This document shows, in pieces, positions 16,398 to 25,015 of a stretch of 64,000 nucleotides of DNA; position 1 is the stretch's first letter; each line of letters opens with the position of its first letter. A program made the translations under genes and the position numbers. This DNA is from Streptosporangium canum (lineage in GTDB: Bacteria > Actinomycetota > Actinomycetes > Streptosporangiales > Streptosporangiaceae). The stretch lies in NCBI RefSeq assembly GCF_900113865.1, contig NZ_FOQY01000038.1:17353-81352 (forward strand). Direction: 5' to 3'. The notes beneath the pieces are model-generated. The model saw only the letters and a list, made by a program, of their open reading frames with translations, was not told the origin of the DNA and made no database searches.

Positions 16398-18056
16398 TCA
16401 CGCGGCAGGCTGCGCCCGCTCGTCGGGGACGCAGTGGGTCATCTTCAGGTCGCCCACGTCGCGCGGCCCGTTCTTCCCCAGGTTGGACAGCCGCTCGCGC
16501 TCCTGCCCGCTCAGCTCCTGGCTCGCCAGCGGTTCGAGGTGGGCGACGTCCTCGGGACCGATCCCGAGTCCCTGCCCGACACGCAGCCCGAGCTCGTCCT
16601 CGGCCATCAGGAAGTGCCAGACCATGCGCTCCTGGACGGGGCGCTCGGCCTGGGACAGGAGGGTGACGAGGTTGAGCACGAGGTCGTCGCGCTCCCACTG
16701 CTCCATCAGCAGGTAGCGCTGGCCGGCCTGGGTGTAGTCGTCGGTCCTCGGGATGCGCTTGCGGGTCAGGCGCCCGGAGACGACCGGCCCCTGCTCGTCG
16801 TGGGTGGGGTAGTGCCCCTCGCGCAGCCCTCCGAGCAGGGACGGCTCGTAGTTGATGTGCGGGCTCTCCCCCTGGTCGTCGACGAGGTAGGTCATCTGGC
16901 CGTCGCGCTGGTTGGTGCGCACCTCGGCGTGCTTGGCCTGGTTGACCGGGAGCTGCAGGTAGTTGGGGCCCACCCGGTGGCGCTGGGTGTCGCTGTAGGA
17001 GAACGTCCGGCCCACCAGCATCTTGTCGTCGGAGAAGTCGAGCCCGTCGACCAGGACGCCGGTGCCGAAGGAGATCTGCTCGTTCTCGGCGAAGTTGTTG
17101 GCCACGTTCCGGTCCAGGACCATCCGGCCGACCGGCAGCGCGGGGAACTCGTTCTCCGGCCATACCTTGGTGTCGTCCAGCGGGTCGAAGTCCAGCTCGG
17201 GGTGCTCCTCGTCGGTCATGATCTGCACCAGGAGCTCCCACTCGGGGAAGTCGCCGCGGTCGATCGCCTCACGCAGGTCCTTGGTGGCGTGCCCGAGCTC
17301 CTGGCCCTGTACGGCGGCCGCGTCGGCGGCGGTCATGCTCCGCACGCCCTGCTTGGGCATCCAGTGGTATTTCACCAGGTGCGTCTCACCCTCCTGGTTC
17401 AGCCACTTGTAGGTGTTGACGCCGAATCCCTGCATGTGGCGGTAGTCGGCGGGGATGCCGCGCGGGCTGAACAGGTTGACCAGCATGTGCATGCTCTCCG
17501 GCGTCTGCGACATGAAGTCGAAGATCCGGTTGGGCTCCTGCCGGAAGGTCACCGGGTCGGGCTTGAGCGCGTGGATCACGTCGGGGAACTTGATGGCGTC
17601 CCTGATGAAGAAGACGGCCAGGTTGTTGCCGACGAGGTCCCAGTTGCCGTCCTCGGTGTAGAACTTCACCGCGAACCCGCGAGGGTCGCGCGCCGCCTCG
17701 GAGGAGTCCCTGCCGCCGATCACGGTCGAGAAGCGCACGGCCAGGTCGGTCCGCTTGCCCGCCTCCTGGAACAGCTTCGCCCTGGTGTAGCGGCCGATCG
17801 GCTCCTCGCCCAGCTTGCCGTAGGCCTCGAAGTATCCGTAGGACGTCGCCCCGCGGGCGTGCACCACCCGCTCGGGGATCCGCTCGCGGTCGAAGTGGCT
17901 GATCTTCTCCAGGAACTGGTAGTTCTCCAGCGTGGCCGGGCCCCGCGCGCCGACCGTGCGCTGGTTCTGGTTGTCGTAGACCTGGTGTCCCTGCCGGTTG
18001 GTCAGCACCGGCCGCTCGTCGCCCGGCTGCTGTCCCCTGCTCGACACGTCCGTCAT
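16398..18056 (-). CDS. katA: Monofunctional heme catalase
   Basis: A 552-residue small-subunit-type catalase that dismutates hydrogen peroxide in the cytoplasm. Catalytic His lies in RVVHARGATSYGYF, the Asn in NNLAVFFIRDAIKFPD, and the proximal heme Tyr region is RTFSYSDTQRHRVGPNY; TVIGGRDSSEAARDPRGFAV is also conserved. The ATG at 18056 is used because GGAGGGAAG precedes it; the frame upstream is shadow. It is longer than typical 480-505-residue KatA owing to a C-terminal extension (about residues 480-552), a form known in clade III-like actinomycete catalases. A ChaB-like stress gene lies upstream in the same orientation. Confidence 0.93.
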   Translation of the reverse strand: MTDVSSRGQQPGDERPVLTNRQGHQVYDNQNQRTVGARGPATLENYQFLEKISHFDRERIPERVVHARGATSYGYFEAYGKLGEEPIGRYTRAKLFQEAGKRTDLAVRFSTVIGGRDSSEAARDPRGFAVKFYTEDGNWDLVGNNLAVFFIRDAIKFPDVIHALKPDPVTFRQEPNRIFDFMSQTPESMHMLVNLFSPRGIPADYRHMQGFGVNTYKWLNQEGETHLVKYHWMPKQGVRSMTAADAAAVQGQELGHATKDLREAIDRGDFPEWELLVQIMTDEEHPELDFDPLDDTKVWPENEFPALPVGRMVLDRNVANNFAENEQISFGTGVLVDGLDFSDDKMLVGRTFSYSDTQRHRVGPNYLQLPVNQAKHAEVRTNQRDGQMTYLVDDQGESPHINYEPSLLGGLREGHYPTHDEQGPVVSGRLTRKRIPRTDDYTQAGQRYLLMEQWERDDLVLNLVTLLSQAERPVQERMVWHFLMAEDELGLRVGQGLGIGPEDVAHLEPLASQELSGQERERLSNLGKNGPRDVGDLKMTHCVPDERAQPAA

Positions 18057-18230
18057 GATGACGCTTCCCTCCTTGCGGCGATCATTTCCGGCGTACCGAA
18101 TCTTGTCGGCACACGGGGGTTCCATATCCGACAAAAGGCGCCTTATAGCACTGAAAGAAAAGAATCTCCGCAAGAGGGAAGGTCACATGAACGGCCTCCT
18201 GACCGCGCCCGGACGGACCACGGGCCGGCG

Positions 18231-18330
18231 GAACCTGACAGGCCGCGGATCAGCGAGACCTGACAGGCCGCAGATCAGTGGAACCTGGCAGGCCGCGGAT
18301 CGGCGGTATCTGACGGACCATGGATCAGCG
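18231..18330. repeat. Four tandem copies of a 25-bp repeat
   Basis: Consecutive 25-base units start at 18231, 18256, 18281 and 18306. Each has the core ACCTGACAGGCCGCGGATCA with 2-6 changes; the last is the most diverged. The array sits between the catalase 5' region and the ChaB-like gene and overlaps the ChaB stop codon by six bases. Confidence 0.85.
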
Positions 18331-18717
18331 GGACCTGGCCGTGGCCCGCCGGTTGGCCTTCTTGATGGCCTCGACGAGCTGGTCCTTGGTCATCGTGGAC
18401 CGCCCTTCCACGCCCAGCCGCCTGGCCACGTCGTACAGGTGCTGCTTGGACGCGTTGGCGTCGACCCCCTCGGCCGTCTTGCCCGGCTTCGGGGTGCTCC
18501 GGGCCGCCTGGGCGTCGGAGGGGCCCTTCCCGGCCTTCGGCTCCCAGTGGTCGCCGACCTTCTCGAAGGAGTGCTTCAGCGCGGCGAAGGCCGTGCGATG
18601 GGCCCGCTGCCCCTCGCCGTAGGTCCGCACCGCGGAGTCATGGGCCTTGATCCAGGTGTCCCGCGCCTTCTTGGGGGAGCGCTGCAGGGTCGACGGGAGC
18701 TCTTGTCGTGCCGGCAT
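18325..18717 (-). CDS. ChaB-family protein with C-terminal Rho-N/SAP-like domain
   Basis: About 130 residues from the ATG at 18717, which has AAAGGAGAGAGG upstream. Residues 1-60 match ChaB (MPARQELPSTLQRSPKKARD, then a helix ending HSFEKVGDHWEPK). A Lys/Pro linker leads to SKQHLYDVARRLGVEGRS and MTKDQLVEAIKKANR, a Rho-N-terminal/SAP-like helix pair that usually binds nucleic acid. Family members are small stress proteins in actinomycetes. It lies upstream of catalase on the same strand with a tandem repeat array between them. Confidence 0.8.
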   Translation of the reverse strand: MPARQELPSTLQRSPKKARDTWIKAHDSAVRTYGEGQRAHRTAFAALKHSFEKVGDHWEPKAGKGPSDAQAARSTPKPGKTAEGVDANASKQHLYDVARRLGVEGRSTMTKDQLVEAIKKANRRATARSR

Positions 18718-19038
18718 CTTCAGATCACCTCTCTCCTTTCCCAGGCCCATGCCCATGTCGCCACGATTCATGTCGCGGTCCCGGCGCCGTTCGCGGCGCT
18801 CACCCAGGCGCCGCCGGGTGGCCGGACGGGGAAGCCCCGGCGGCTCAGGGGGAGCGCTTCAGCAAGGAGACGACCGCCCGTTCCACGCCGCCCGGAGTTC
18901 GGTCATACCCGTCCCCTTACCCGGGAAGATCGGCCTCAGGAGCCCGCGGCGGGCCTGCGTCACGGCGTGCCCCGGCCTCCCGCGGCGTCTTCCCTGCGCT
19001 TTCCCGGGCCGCGGCGGTCCTCTGTAAGGTCGTGGGTC

Positions 19039-19680
19039 ATGACGCTGCGAGTGGTGATCGCCGACGACGAGGACCTGATCCGTGCGGGCCTGAGGATCAT
19101 CATCGACTCCGAGCCCGACCTCACCGTGGTGGGCGAGGCCGCGGACGGCGCGGCCGTCGTGCCGGTGGTGCGCGAGCACCGGCCGGACGTGGTGCTGATG
19201 GATGTGCGGATGCCGGCCGTGGACGGCATCCAGGCCACCCGTCGGCTGGCCGCGCTGCCCGAGCCGCCCAAGGTCGTGGTGGTCACCACCTTCGAGAACG
19301 ACGACTACGTCTACGAGGCGCTCCGGGCCGGGGCGAGCGGCTTCCTGCTCAAGCGCACCCGCCCCGCCGAGCTGGTCCAGGCGATCCGGACGGTGGCCGC
19401 CAGCGACTCCCTGCTCTTCCCCGCCGCCATCCGCGCACTGGTCGCGCGTCGCGAGGCCGTCCGAGCCGTCCCCGGCATCGACCGGCTGACCTCGCGCGAG
19501 GCCGACGTGCTGCGCCTGATGACCCGGGGCCTGTCCAACGGCGAGATCGCCGGCGAGCTGGTCATCAGCATGGAGACGGTGAAGACCCACGTGGGCAACG
19601 TGCTGGCCAAGCTGGAGGCGCGCGACCGCACCCAGGCCGTCATCACCGCCTACGAATCGGGCTTCGTCTCCCCGAGCTGA
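19039..19680 (+). CDS. NarL/FixJ-type response regulator
   Basis: A 213-residue response regulator. The receiver domain has the acidic pair DDED at 9-12, phosphoacceptor Asp in VVLMDVRMP, the conserved Thr in VVTTFENDDY and Lys in GFLLKRTRP. The C-terminal LuxR helix-turn-helix reads LTSREADVLRLMTRGLSNGE and KTHVGNVLAKLEARDR. No histidine kinase gene is adjacent, so it is an orphan in this window. The frame is open far upstream, but the ATG at 19039 begins the conserved fold. Confidence 0.9.
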   Translation: MTLRVVIADDEDLIRAGLRIIIDSEPDLTVVGEAADGAAVVPVVREHRPDVVLMDVRMPAVDGIQATRRLAALPEPPKVVVVTTFENDDYVYEALRAGASGFLLKRTRPAELVQAIRTVAASDSLLFPAAIRALVARREAVRAVPGIDRLTSREADVLRLMTRGLSNGEIAGELVISMETVKTHVGNVLAKLEARDRTQAVITAYESGFVSPS

Positions 19681-19790
19681 GACGGGCACGCCTCGGAGCC
19701 CCTGATTCCCCGGACCGCGTCGCCGAGGTGCTTCCCCCGCGGTGAGAAGGCCCTCCCCGGCCCCGGTCCCCGGCCCGAGACGCTCCCGCC

Positions 19791-20555
19791 CTAGATGGGC
19801 GAGCCCTCGTCCTCATCGCCCGGCCTCGGCCCCGGAGTCCCCGTGCCGCTCCGCGCGGGAGACGGCGACGTGGTGGGCTGCCCGGGCTCCGGCGACGCCG
19901 GGACCGGGGGCGGGGTCGGCACGAACATCGTCGGCGGCAACGGCTTGGGCGGCGGCTGGACCTCCTCGTCGCTGCGGAGCAGCAGCCAGGCCATCACGGC
20001 CAGCATCACCAGCAGCACGGTCAGCACGACCCCGGCGATGATCACCGATCGGCGGGTCTCGACGGGCGGCGGCGCCCCCTTGGGCGGGGCGGGCAGCGCG
20101 GGCGAGCGGTCACTGATCCAGTGCGGCGCGAAGTCCGGGCCGTGCTGCTCGCCGATGAGCGTGCCGCGCACCAGCACCGGCTCCAGGAAGCGTTCGGCCC
20201 CCGCCCGGTCCGGCTCGTACGGCGTGGCCACCCACGGCGCGCTCCCACCGTCCATGGCCAGCACCTGGGGGGCCGCGTCGGCCACCGCGGTGCGGCCGCG
20301 CGTCGCCCTGGCCATCCAGCCCCGCACACCCGAACGGCTGGCCGTCGCCTCCCGGATCCCGGTGACGAACCGGTCGCGGGCCGCCGGGTCGAGCGCGGCG
20401 CCCCTGGTCAGCACCGCGACCGAAACCGCCCGGCCGTCGGAGCCCTGTCCGAGGTAGACCAGCCCCGCGGGCCCCACCCGCAGGCGGGCCTGGAGAACGA
20501 AGGGCCCCAGATGGGGCGGGTCACCGTACTGGAGCGGACTGGCCACGCCTGCCAT
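19791..20555 (-). CDS. Membrane protein with a kinase-like N-lobe lacking the catalytic lobe
   Basis: A 254-residue protein. Residues 16-70 resemble the N-lobe of actinomycete Ser/Thr kinases (LGPFVLQARLRVGPAGLVYL, then DGRAVSVAVLTRG). The nucleotide-binding Lys of the usual VAVK motif is not present. No HRD, DFG or C-lobe follows; instead residues 80-165 are unassigned. A transmembrane segment spans about 170-193 (VIIAGVVLTVLLVMLAVMAW), and an extracytoplasmic Pro/Ser/Thr-rich tail follows. It is likely a pseudokinase-type sensor or scaffold. Divergent from the MoxR operon. Confidence 0.6.
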   Translation of the reverse strand: MAGVASPLQYGDPPHLGPFVLQARLRVGPAGLVYLGQGSDGRAVSVAVLTRGAALDPAARDRFVTGIREATASRSGVRGWMARATRGRTAVADAAPQVLAMDGGSAPWVATPYEPDRAGAERFLEPVLVRGTLIGEQHGPDFAPHWISDRSPALPAPPKGAPPPVETRRSVIIAGVVLTVLLVMLAVMAWLLLRSDEEVQPPPKPLPPTMFVPTPPPVPASPEPGQPTTSPSPARSGTGTPGPRPGDEDEGSPI

Positions 20556-20576
20556 GAAAGCACATGACCGCGATCG

Positions 20577-20600
20577 GTCAGCGCCCGTGTGGGTGCTGAC
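20577..20600. promoter_or_regulatory. Dyad in the pseudokinase/MoxR divergent promoter
   Basis: GTCAGC (20577-20582) and GCTGAC (20595-20600) form perfect arms with a 12-base spacer, midway between two divergent genes. It could be an operator; regulator unknown. Confidence 0.3.
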
Positions 20601-20681
20601 ACGAAACGCGTTTGGGTACTAACGGGAAATACGCAGTCGGCCGGTTGTGCGGCCCCGCATTTCGTTTGGTGGAATATCAAC

Positions 20682-21686
20682 ATGACCGTCGCCGAAGAAC
20701 TGCCGAGCGAGACCGACACCGGACTGCTGCGCGAGGCCCTGGCCGAGGTCCGGCGGGTCATCGTGGGCCAGGAGCACATGGTGGAACGGCTGCTCGTGGC
20801 GCTCCTCGCCCGGGGCCACTGCCTGCTCGAGGGCGTGCCGGGGGTCGCCAAGACCCTCGCCGCCTCCACGCTGGCCACCGTGGTGGGCGGCGACTTCGCC
20901 CGCATCCAGTTCACCCCCGACCTGGTCCCCAGCGACATCGTGGGGACCCGGATCTACCATCCCTCCCGCGAGGCGTTCGACGTCGAGCTCGGCCCGGTGT
21001 TCGTCAACTTCCTGCTCGCCGACGAGATCAACCGCGCCCCGGCCAAGGTGCAGTCCGCGCTGCTGGAGGTCATGGCCGAGCGGCAGGTCTCCCTGGCCGG
21101 GAAGACCCATCCGCTGCCCAGGCCGTTCATCGTGCTGGCCACCCAGAACCCGATCGAGTCCGAGGGCGTCTACCCGCTCCCGGAGGTCCAGCGCGACCGG
21201 TTCCTCTTCAAGATCAGCGTCACCCATCCCAGCGCCCACGAGGAGCTGGAGATCCTGCACCGGATGAGCGTGGCCCCTCCCACCCCCAGGGCGGTGCTCG
21301 ACCCCGCGCGGCTGATCGCGCTGCAGGCCATGGCCGACCAGGTCTCGGTCCACCAGCTCGTCGCCGACTACGTGGTCCGGCTGGTGATGGCCACCCGCTC
21401 CCCCGGCGAGTACGGCATGACCGACCTGGAGGAGAACATCGAGATCGGGGTCAGCCCCCGCGCCACGCTCGGCCTGGTCGCCGCCGGACGCGGCCTGGCC
21501 CTGCTGCGGGGCCGCGACTACCTGCTCCCCGACGACATCCGCGACGTGGCCGTGGACGTGATGTCCCACCGGCTGATGCTCACCTTCGACGCGCTGGCCG
21601 ACGGGGTCGACCCCGAGGACGTGGTCAGGCAGATCCTGGCCGTCGTGCCGCCGCCCCTGGTGGTGTGGAACCAGGGCTCCCGATGA
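20682..21686 (+). CDS. MoxR-family AAA+ ATPase
   Basis: A 334-residue MoxR ATPase. Walker A is GVPGVAKT (variant with Ala before Lys), Walker B LLADEINRAPAKVQSALLEV, and the sensor-1/arginine-finger region LATQNPIESEGVYPLPEVQRDRF. These chaperone-like ATPases act with von Willebrand factor A proteins to mature or insert partner complexes. The ATG at 20682 is chosen for the GGTGGA site and conserved N-terminus. It overlaps the DUF58 gene by ATGA, starting a three-gene operon. Confidence 0.92.
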   Translation: MTVAEELPSETDTGLLREALAEVRRVIVGQEHMVERLLVALLARGHCLLEGVPGVAKTLAASTLATVVGGDFARIQFTPDLVPSDIVGTRIYHPSREAFDVELGPVFVNFLLADEINRAPAKVQSALLEVMAERQVSLAGKTHPLPRPFIVLATQNPIESEGVYPLPEVQRDRFLFKISVTHPSAHEELEILHRMSVAPPTPRAVLDPARLIALQAMADQVSVHQLVADYVVRLVMATRSPGEYGMTDLEENIEIGVSPRATLGLVAAGRGLALLRGRDYLLPDDIRDVAVDVMSHRLMLTFDALADGVDPEDVVRQILAVVPPPLVVWNQGSR

Positions 21687-22699
21687 GCCGCCGTGCCGCC
21701 CCCGGCGGCGTGGGAGCGGGCCCCTCGGCGACCGGCCGCGGAGGCGTGCCGGCGGCCACGGCCGAGCAGGCGCTGCGCCGGCTGGAGCTGACCGTCGTCC
21801 GCCGGCTGGACGGGCTGCTGCACGGCTCCTACCAGGGGCTTCTGCCCGGCCCCGGCAGCGAGTTCGGCGACAGCCGGGTCTACGTCCTCGGTGAGGACGA
21901 CATCCGCCGGATGGACTGGGCGGTGACCGCCCGCACGACCGTCCCGCACGTGCGGGACCTGATCGCCGACCGGGAGCTGGAGACCTGGGCGCTGGCCGAC
22001 CTGTCGCCCAGCATGGACTTCGGCACCTCCGGGATGGAGAAGCGGGACCTGGTGGTGGCCGCGCTGGGCGCGGTCGGCTTCCTGACCGGCCGGATCGGCA
22101 ACCGCTTCGGCACATACGTGCTGCACGACGAGTACGTCCACCGGATGCCCGCCAGGGGCGGCCGTCCGGCCCTGTACGGCCTGCTGCACTCCCTGATGGA
22201 GGCCCCGCGGGGCCGTCCCGTCGCCGGTGCCCCTGACCTGGCCGAGGCGATCGGGGTGCTCGCCTCGGCACGGCGGCGGCGGGGCCTGCGCGTGGTCGTC
22301 TCCGACTTCCTGGACGCCGAGCCCAGCCTCGACCCCGGCCTGGAGCTGCCCTGGGAGCGGCCGATCCGCCGCCTGGCCGCCCGCCACCAGGTGCTGGCCA
22401 TCGAGGTGATCGACCCGCGCGAGCTGGAGCTGCCGCCGGTGGGGCTGATCAACCTGACCGATCCGGAGACCGGGCGGAGCCGCCGGATCCAGCTCACCGC
22501 CAAGGTGCGCGCCGCCTACGCCGAGGCGGCCGCGGCGCAGCGGGCCACGACCGCCATGGCGATGCGCCGGTGCGGGGTGGCGCACCTGGTGCTGCGCACC
22601 GACCGCGACTGGATCCTCGACATCGCCCAGTTCGTGCTGCGGCAGCGGCGCATGGCACACCTGACGCACCGGCACCCGACCCCAGGAGTGACGCGGTGA
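21683..22699 (+). CDS. DUF58-domain protein
   Basis: A 338-residue DUF58 protein with the family signature DSRVYVLGEDDIRRMDWAVT followed by the VWA-like segment LADLSPSMDFGTSGMEKRDL and RRRGLRVVVSDFLD. DUF58 proteins pair with MoxR ATPases. Its ATG overlaps the MoxR stop and its stop overlaps the next GTG, so the three genes are translated as one coupled operon. The frame upstream of 21683 is a shadow of moxR. Exact partner complex unknown. Confidence 0.9.
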   Translation: MSRRAAPGGVGAGPSATGRGGVPAATAEQALRRLELTVVRRLDGLLHGSYQGLLPGPGSEFGDSRVYVLGEDDIRRMDWAVTARTTVPHVRDLIADRELETWALADLSPSMDFGTSGMEKRDLVVAALGAVGFLTGRIGNRFGTYVLHDEYVHRMPARGGRPALYGLLHSLMEAPRGRPVAGAPDLAEAIGVLASARRRRGLRVVVSDFLDAEPSLDPGLELPWERPIRRLAARHQVLAIEVIDPRELELPPVGLINLTDPETGRSRRIQLTAKVRAAYAEAAAAQRATTAMAMRRCGVAHLVLRTDRDWILDIAQFVLRQRRMAHLTHRHPTPGVTR

Positions 22700-23643
22700 C
22701 CTTCCTCTCTCCGGCCCTGCTGTGGCTGTTCGCCGCGCTCGCCCTGGTCGTGGCGGGCTACGTGGCCGCCCAGTTCGCCCGGCGGCGCTACGCGGTGCGC
22801 TTCACCAACCTGCCGCTGCTGGCGCTGGTGGCCCCCTCGGGGCCCGGCTGGCGCCGGCATGTGGCCCCGGCCCTGTTCCTGCTGATGATGGGCCTGCTGA
22901 TCATCGGCGCGGCCCGGCCGGCCGACTCGGTCCGGGTTCCCCGTGACCGCGCGACCATCATCATCGCGCTGGACATCTCGCTGTCGATGGAGGCCGCCGA
23001 CGTCCAGCCCAACCGGATCACGGCCGCCAAGGAGGCCGCCCAGAAGTTCGTCGAGGACCTGCCGGAACGCTTCAACGTCGGCGTGGTCGCCTTCGCCCGC
23101 TCCGCCTCGGTCGTGGTCTCACCGACCACCGACCACCAGGCGGTGTCCGCCTCGCTGGGCAACCTGACCACCCGGGCGGGCACCGCCATCGGCGAGGCGG
23201 TGTTCAACTCCCTCGACGCCGTCCGCTCCTTCGACCAGCAGGCGGTCACCGACCCGCCGCCCGCCGCGATCGTGCTGCTGTCCGACGGGGACAACACCTC
23301 CGGCCGGTCGGTCGCCGAGGCCGTCGACGCGGCGATGAGCGCGCGCGTGCCGATCTCCACGATCGCCTACGGCACCCAGGAGGGCACCGTCTCGATCGAC
23401 GGCCGCGACGTGAACGTACCGGTGAACAAGGCCACCCTGCAGACCCTGTCGGAGGGCACCTCGGGCCGTGCCTACGAGGCGGAGTCGGGCAGCCAGCTCC
23501 GGGAGGTCTACGAGCAGATCGGCACCTCGCTCGGCTACCGGACGGTCCACCAGGAGATCAGCCAGTGGTTCGTGGTGGCGGCGCTCCTGACCGGCCTGCT
23601 GGTCGCCGTGGCGGGCCTGCTGCTGGGGTCGCGGCTGCCCTGA
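22696..23643 (+). CDS. VWA-domain membrane protein (BatA-like)
   Basis: A 315-residue protein from GTG 22696. Two N-terminal membrane helices (FLSPALLWLFAALALVVAGY and the VAPALFLLMMGLLIIGAARP region) precede a von Willebrand A domain with the metal-binding MIDAS motif DISLS, then T and D contacts (TRAGTAIGEA, LLSDGDNTSG). A third helix closes the C-terminus. It matches the Bat/MoxR-associated VWA proteins that sit in the cytoplasmic membrane with the domain outside. No DUF4129 or RDD gene follows, unlike many related operons. Confidence 0.9.
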   Translation: MTFLSPALLWLFAALALVVAGYVAAQFARRRYAVRFTNLPLLALVAPSGPGWRRHVAPALFLLMMGLLIIGAARPADSVRVPRDRATIIIALDISLSMEAADVQPNRITAAKEAAQKFVEDLPERFNVGVVAFARSASVVVSPTTDHQAVSASLGNLTTRAGTAIGEAVFNSLDAVRSFDQQAVTDPPPAAIVLLSDGDNTSGRSVAEAVDAAMSARVPISTIAYGTQEGTVSIDGRDVNVPVNKATLQTLSEGTSGRAYEAESGSQLREVYEQIGTSLGYRTVHQEISQWFVVAALLTGLLVAVAGLLLGSRLP

Positions 23644-23675
23644 GCCGGTCCCGCCCATTGGTAACGTTCTACGAC

Positions 23676-24287
23676 GTGGCACATTACTTCGAGGAGCGTC
23701 CCGAGACCGCCAGCCGTCCCGGCTCGGTCACGCTCGTGCTCCCCGACCTTCACCTGAGACTGGAGACCGACAGCGGGGTCTTCTCCCCCGAGCGGGTCGA
23801 CCAGGGCACCCGGATCCTGCTGGAGACGGTGCCCCCTCCCCCGCCCGAGGGCGACCTGCTGGACCTGGGCTGCGGATACGGGCCGATCGCGCTGACGATG
23901 GCCTCGCGCGCTCCCGGGGCCACGGTCTGGGCGGTCGACGTCAACCGCCGTTCGGTCGAGCTGTGCGCCAGGAACGCACAGGCCGCCGCCCTTGACAAAG
24001 TAAGGTCAGTGCACGTCGACGAGGTCCCGCCGGAGATCCGCTACAGGACCATCTGGTCCAACCCGGCGATCCGCATCGGCAAGGCCGCGCTGCACGAGAT
24101 GCTGACCCGCTGGCTGTCCCGCCTCACCCCGGACGGCGTCGCCTACCTGGTGGTGCAGAAGCACCTGGGATCCGATTCCCTGCAGCGCTGGCTGAACGAG
24201 CAGGGCTGGCCCACGACCCGTACGGCCTCCCGGTCCTCCTACCGGGTCCTCCAGGTCCAGGCCCGGCCCGGCGAACCGGGCCGGTGA
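23676..24287 (+). CDS. RsmC/RlmG-like class I methyltransferase
   Basis: About 203 residues from GTG 23676 (VAHYFEERPETASRPG...). The SAM-binding motif is LLDLGCGYGPIALTMA, then VWAVDVNRRSVELCARN. The substrate motif WSNPAIRIGKAALHEML corresponds to NPP(F/I) of N2-guanine rRNA methyltransferases. It is half the length of RsmC, as in the single-domain actinomycete form. A TTG at 23658 is an alternative start. A perfect hairpin containing the stop codon follows. Confidence 0.85.
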   Translation: MAHYFEERPETASRPGSVTLVLPDLHLRLETDSGVFSPERVDQGTRILLETVPPPPPEGDLLDLGCGYGPIALTMASRAPGATVWAVDVNRRSVELCARNAQAAALDKVRSVHVDEVPPEIRYRTIWSNPAIRIGKAALHEMLTRWLSRLTPDGVAYLVVQKHLGSDSLQRWLNEQGWPTTRTASRSSYRVLQVQARPGEPGR

Positions 24288-24298
24288 CCCCGGCCCGG
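24276..24298 (+). terminator. Hairpin at the methyltransferase stop
   Basis: CCGGGCCGG and CCGGCCCGG form a perfect 9-bp stem around TGACC, with the stop codon in the loop. Confidence 0.55.
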
Positions 24299-24374
24299 CG
24301 GGCGGGGTCAGTCAGAAGAACGGCGGGCGAGGCACGGGCCTCCCGCGGAACGGACGAGAAACGGTGAACGAACG

Positions 24375-24935
24375 ATGATTGCAAACCCGCGCAGGCAGCT
24401 GCGGCCGACCGACGTCAAGCGGCTCAACCGCACCTGGCGCCGGAACACCGAGGGCCGGCTCGCCCTGATCGTGGAGTCGGTGACCGGTCCGTTCAACATC
24501 GGCTCCATCTTCCGCACGGCCGCCGCCTTCGGGGTGGAGCGGATCTGGCTGGCGGGCAACGCCACTCCCCCGACCAACCCCAAGGCGCAGAAGACCGCCC
24601 TGGGCACCGACCGGCTGGTGGCCTGGGAGGAGCCGGTCCCCGCGGTGGAGGCCGTACGGGCCGCCAAGGCGGACGGGTTCACCGTCGTGGCGGTGGAGCT
24701 GACCGGAGACGCGGCGCCGCTGCACGCGGCGGAGCTCGGCGGCGACGTGTGCCTGGTCGTGGGCAGCGAGGACCACGGCTGCTCACCGGCGCTGCTGGAG
24801 GCCGCCGACGGCGTCTGCTACATCCCGCAGGTCGGCCGGGTGGGCTCGTTCAACGTCGCGGTCGCGACGGCGATAGCGCTGGCCGAGGCCCGCCGCCGGG
24901 AATGGTCCGGCAAGGAGGCCCCGGACGGGGAATGA
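24375..24935 (+). CDS. TrmH/SpoU-family RNA 2'-O-methyltransferase
   Basis: A 186-residue SPOUT methyltransferase with the three knot motifs: NIGSIFRTAAAFGVERIWL, VGSEDHGCSPALLEAAD and YIPQVGRVGSFNVAVATAIA. It transfers a methyl group to a tRNA or rRNA ribose. It lacks the N-terminal L30e-like domain of RlmB-type enzymes, so it resembles TrmH/TrmL-type proteins; the exact target is unknown. It is followed at 80 bases by a glycerophosphodiesterase gene. Confidence 0.88.
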   Translation: MIANPRRQLRPTDVKRLNRTWRRNTEGRLALIVESVTGPFNIGSIFRTAAAFGVERIWLAGNATPPTNPKAQKTALGTDRLVAWEEPVPAVEAVRAAKADGFTVVAVELTGDAAPLHAAELGGDVCLVVGSEDHGCSPALLEAADGVCYIPQVGRVGSFNVAVATAIALAEARRREWSGKEAPDGE

Positions 24936-25015
24936 GCGCCGCGCGGGCTCCCGTGACCCAAACGTTCACCCGCCCGCGATGACGAGCCGCGCTCATACCG
25001 GGCATACTCCTGCAC

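Noticed and set aside
16095..18263. 722-codon open frame on the plus strand across the catalase gene
   Set aside because: It is the antisense shadow of the catalase gene, produced by C/G-ending codons; the peptide is Val/Leu/Gly/Arg-rich and resembles nothing.
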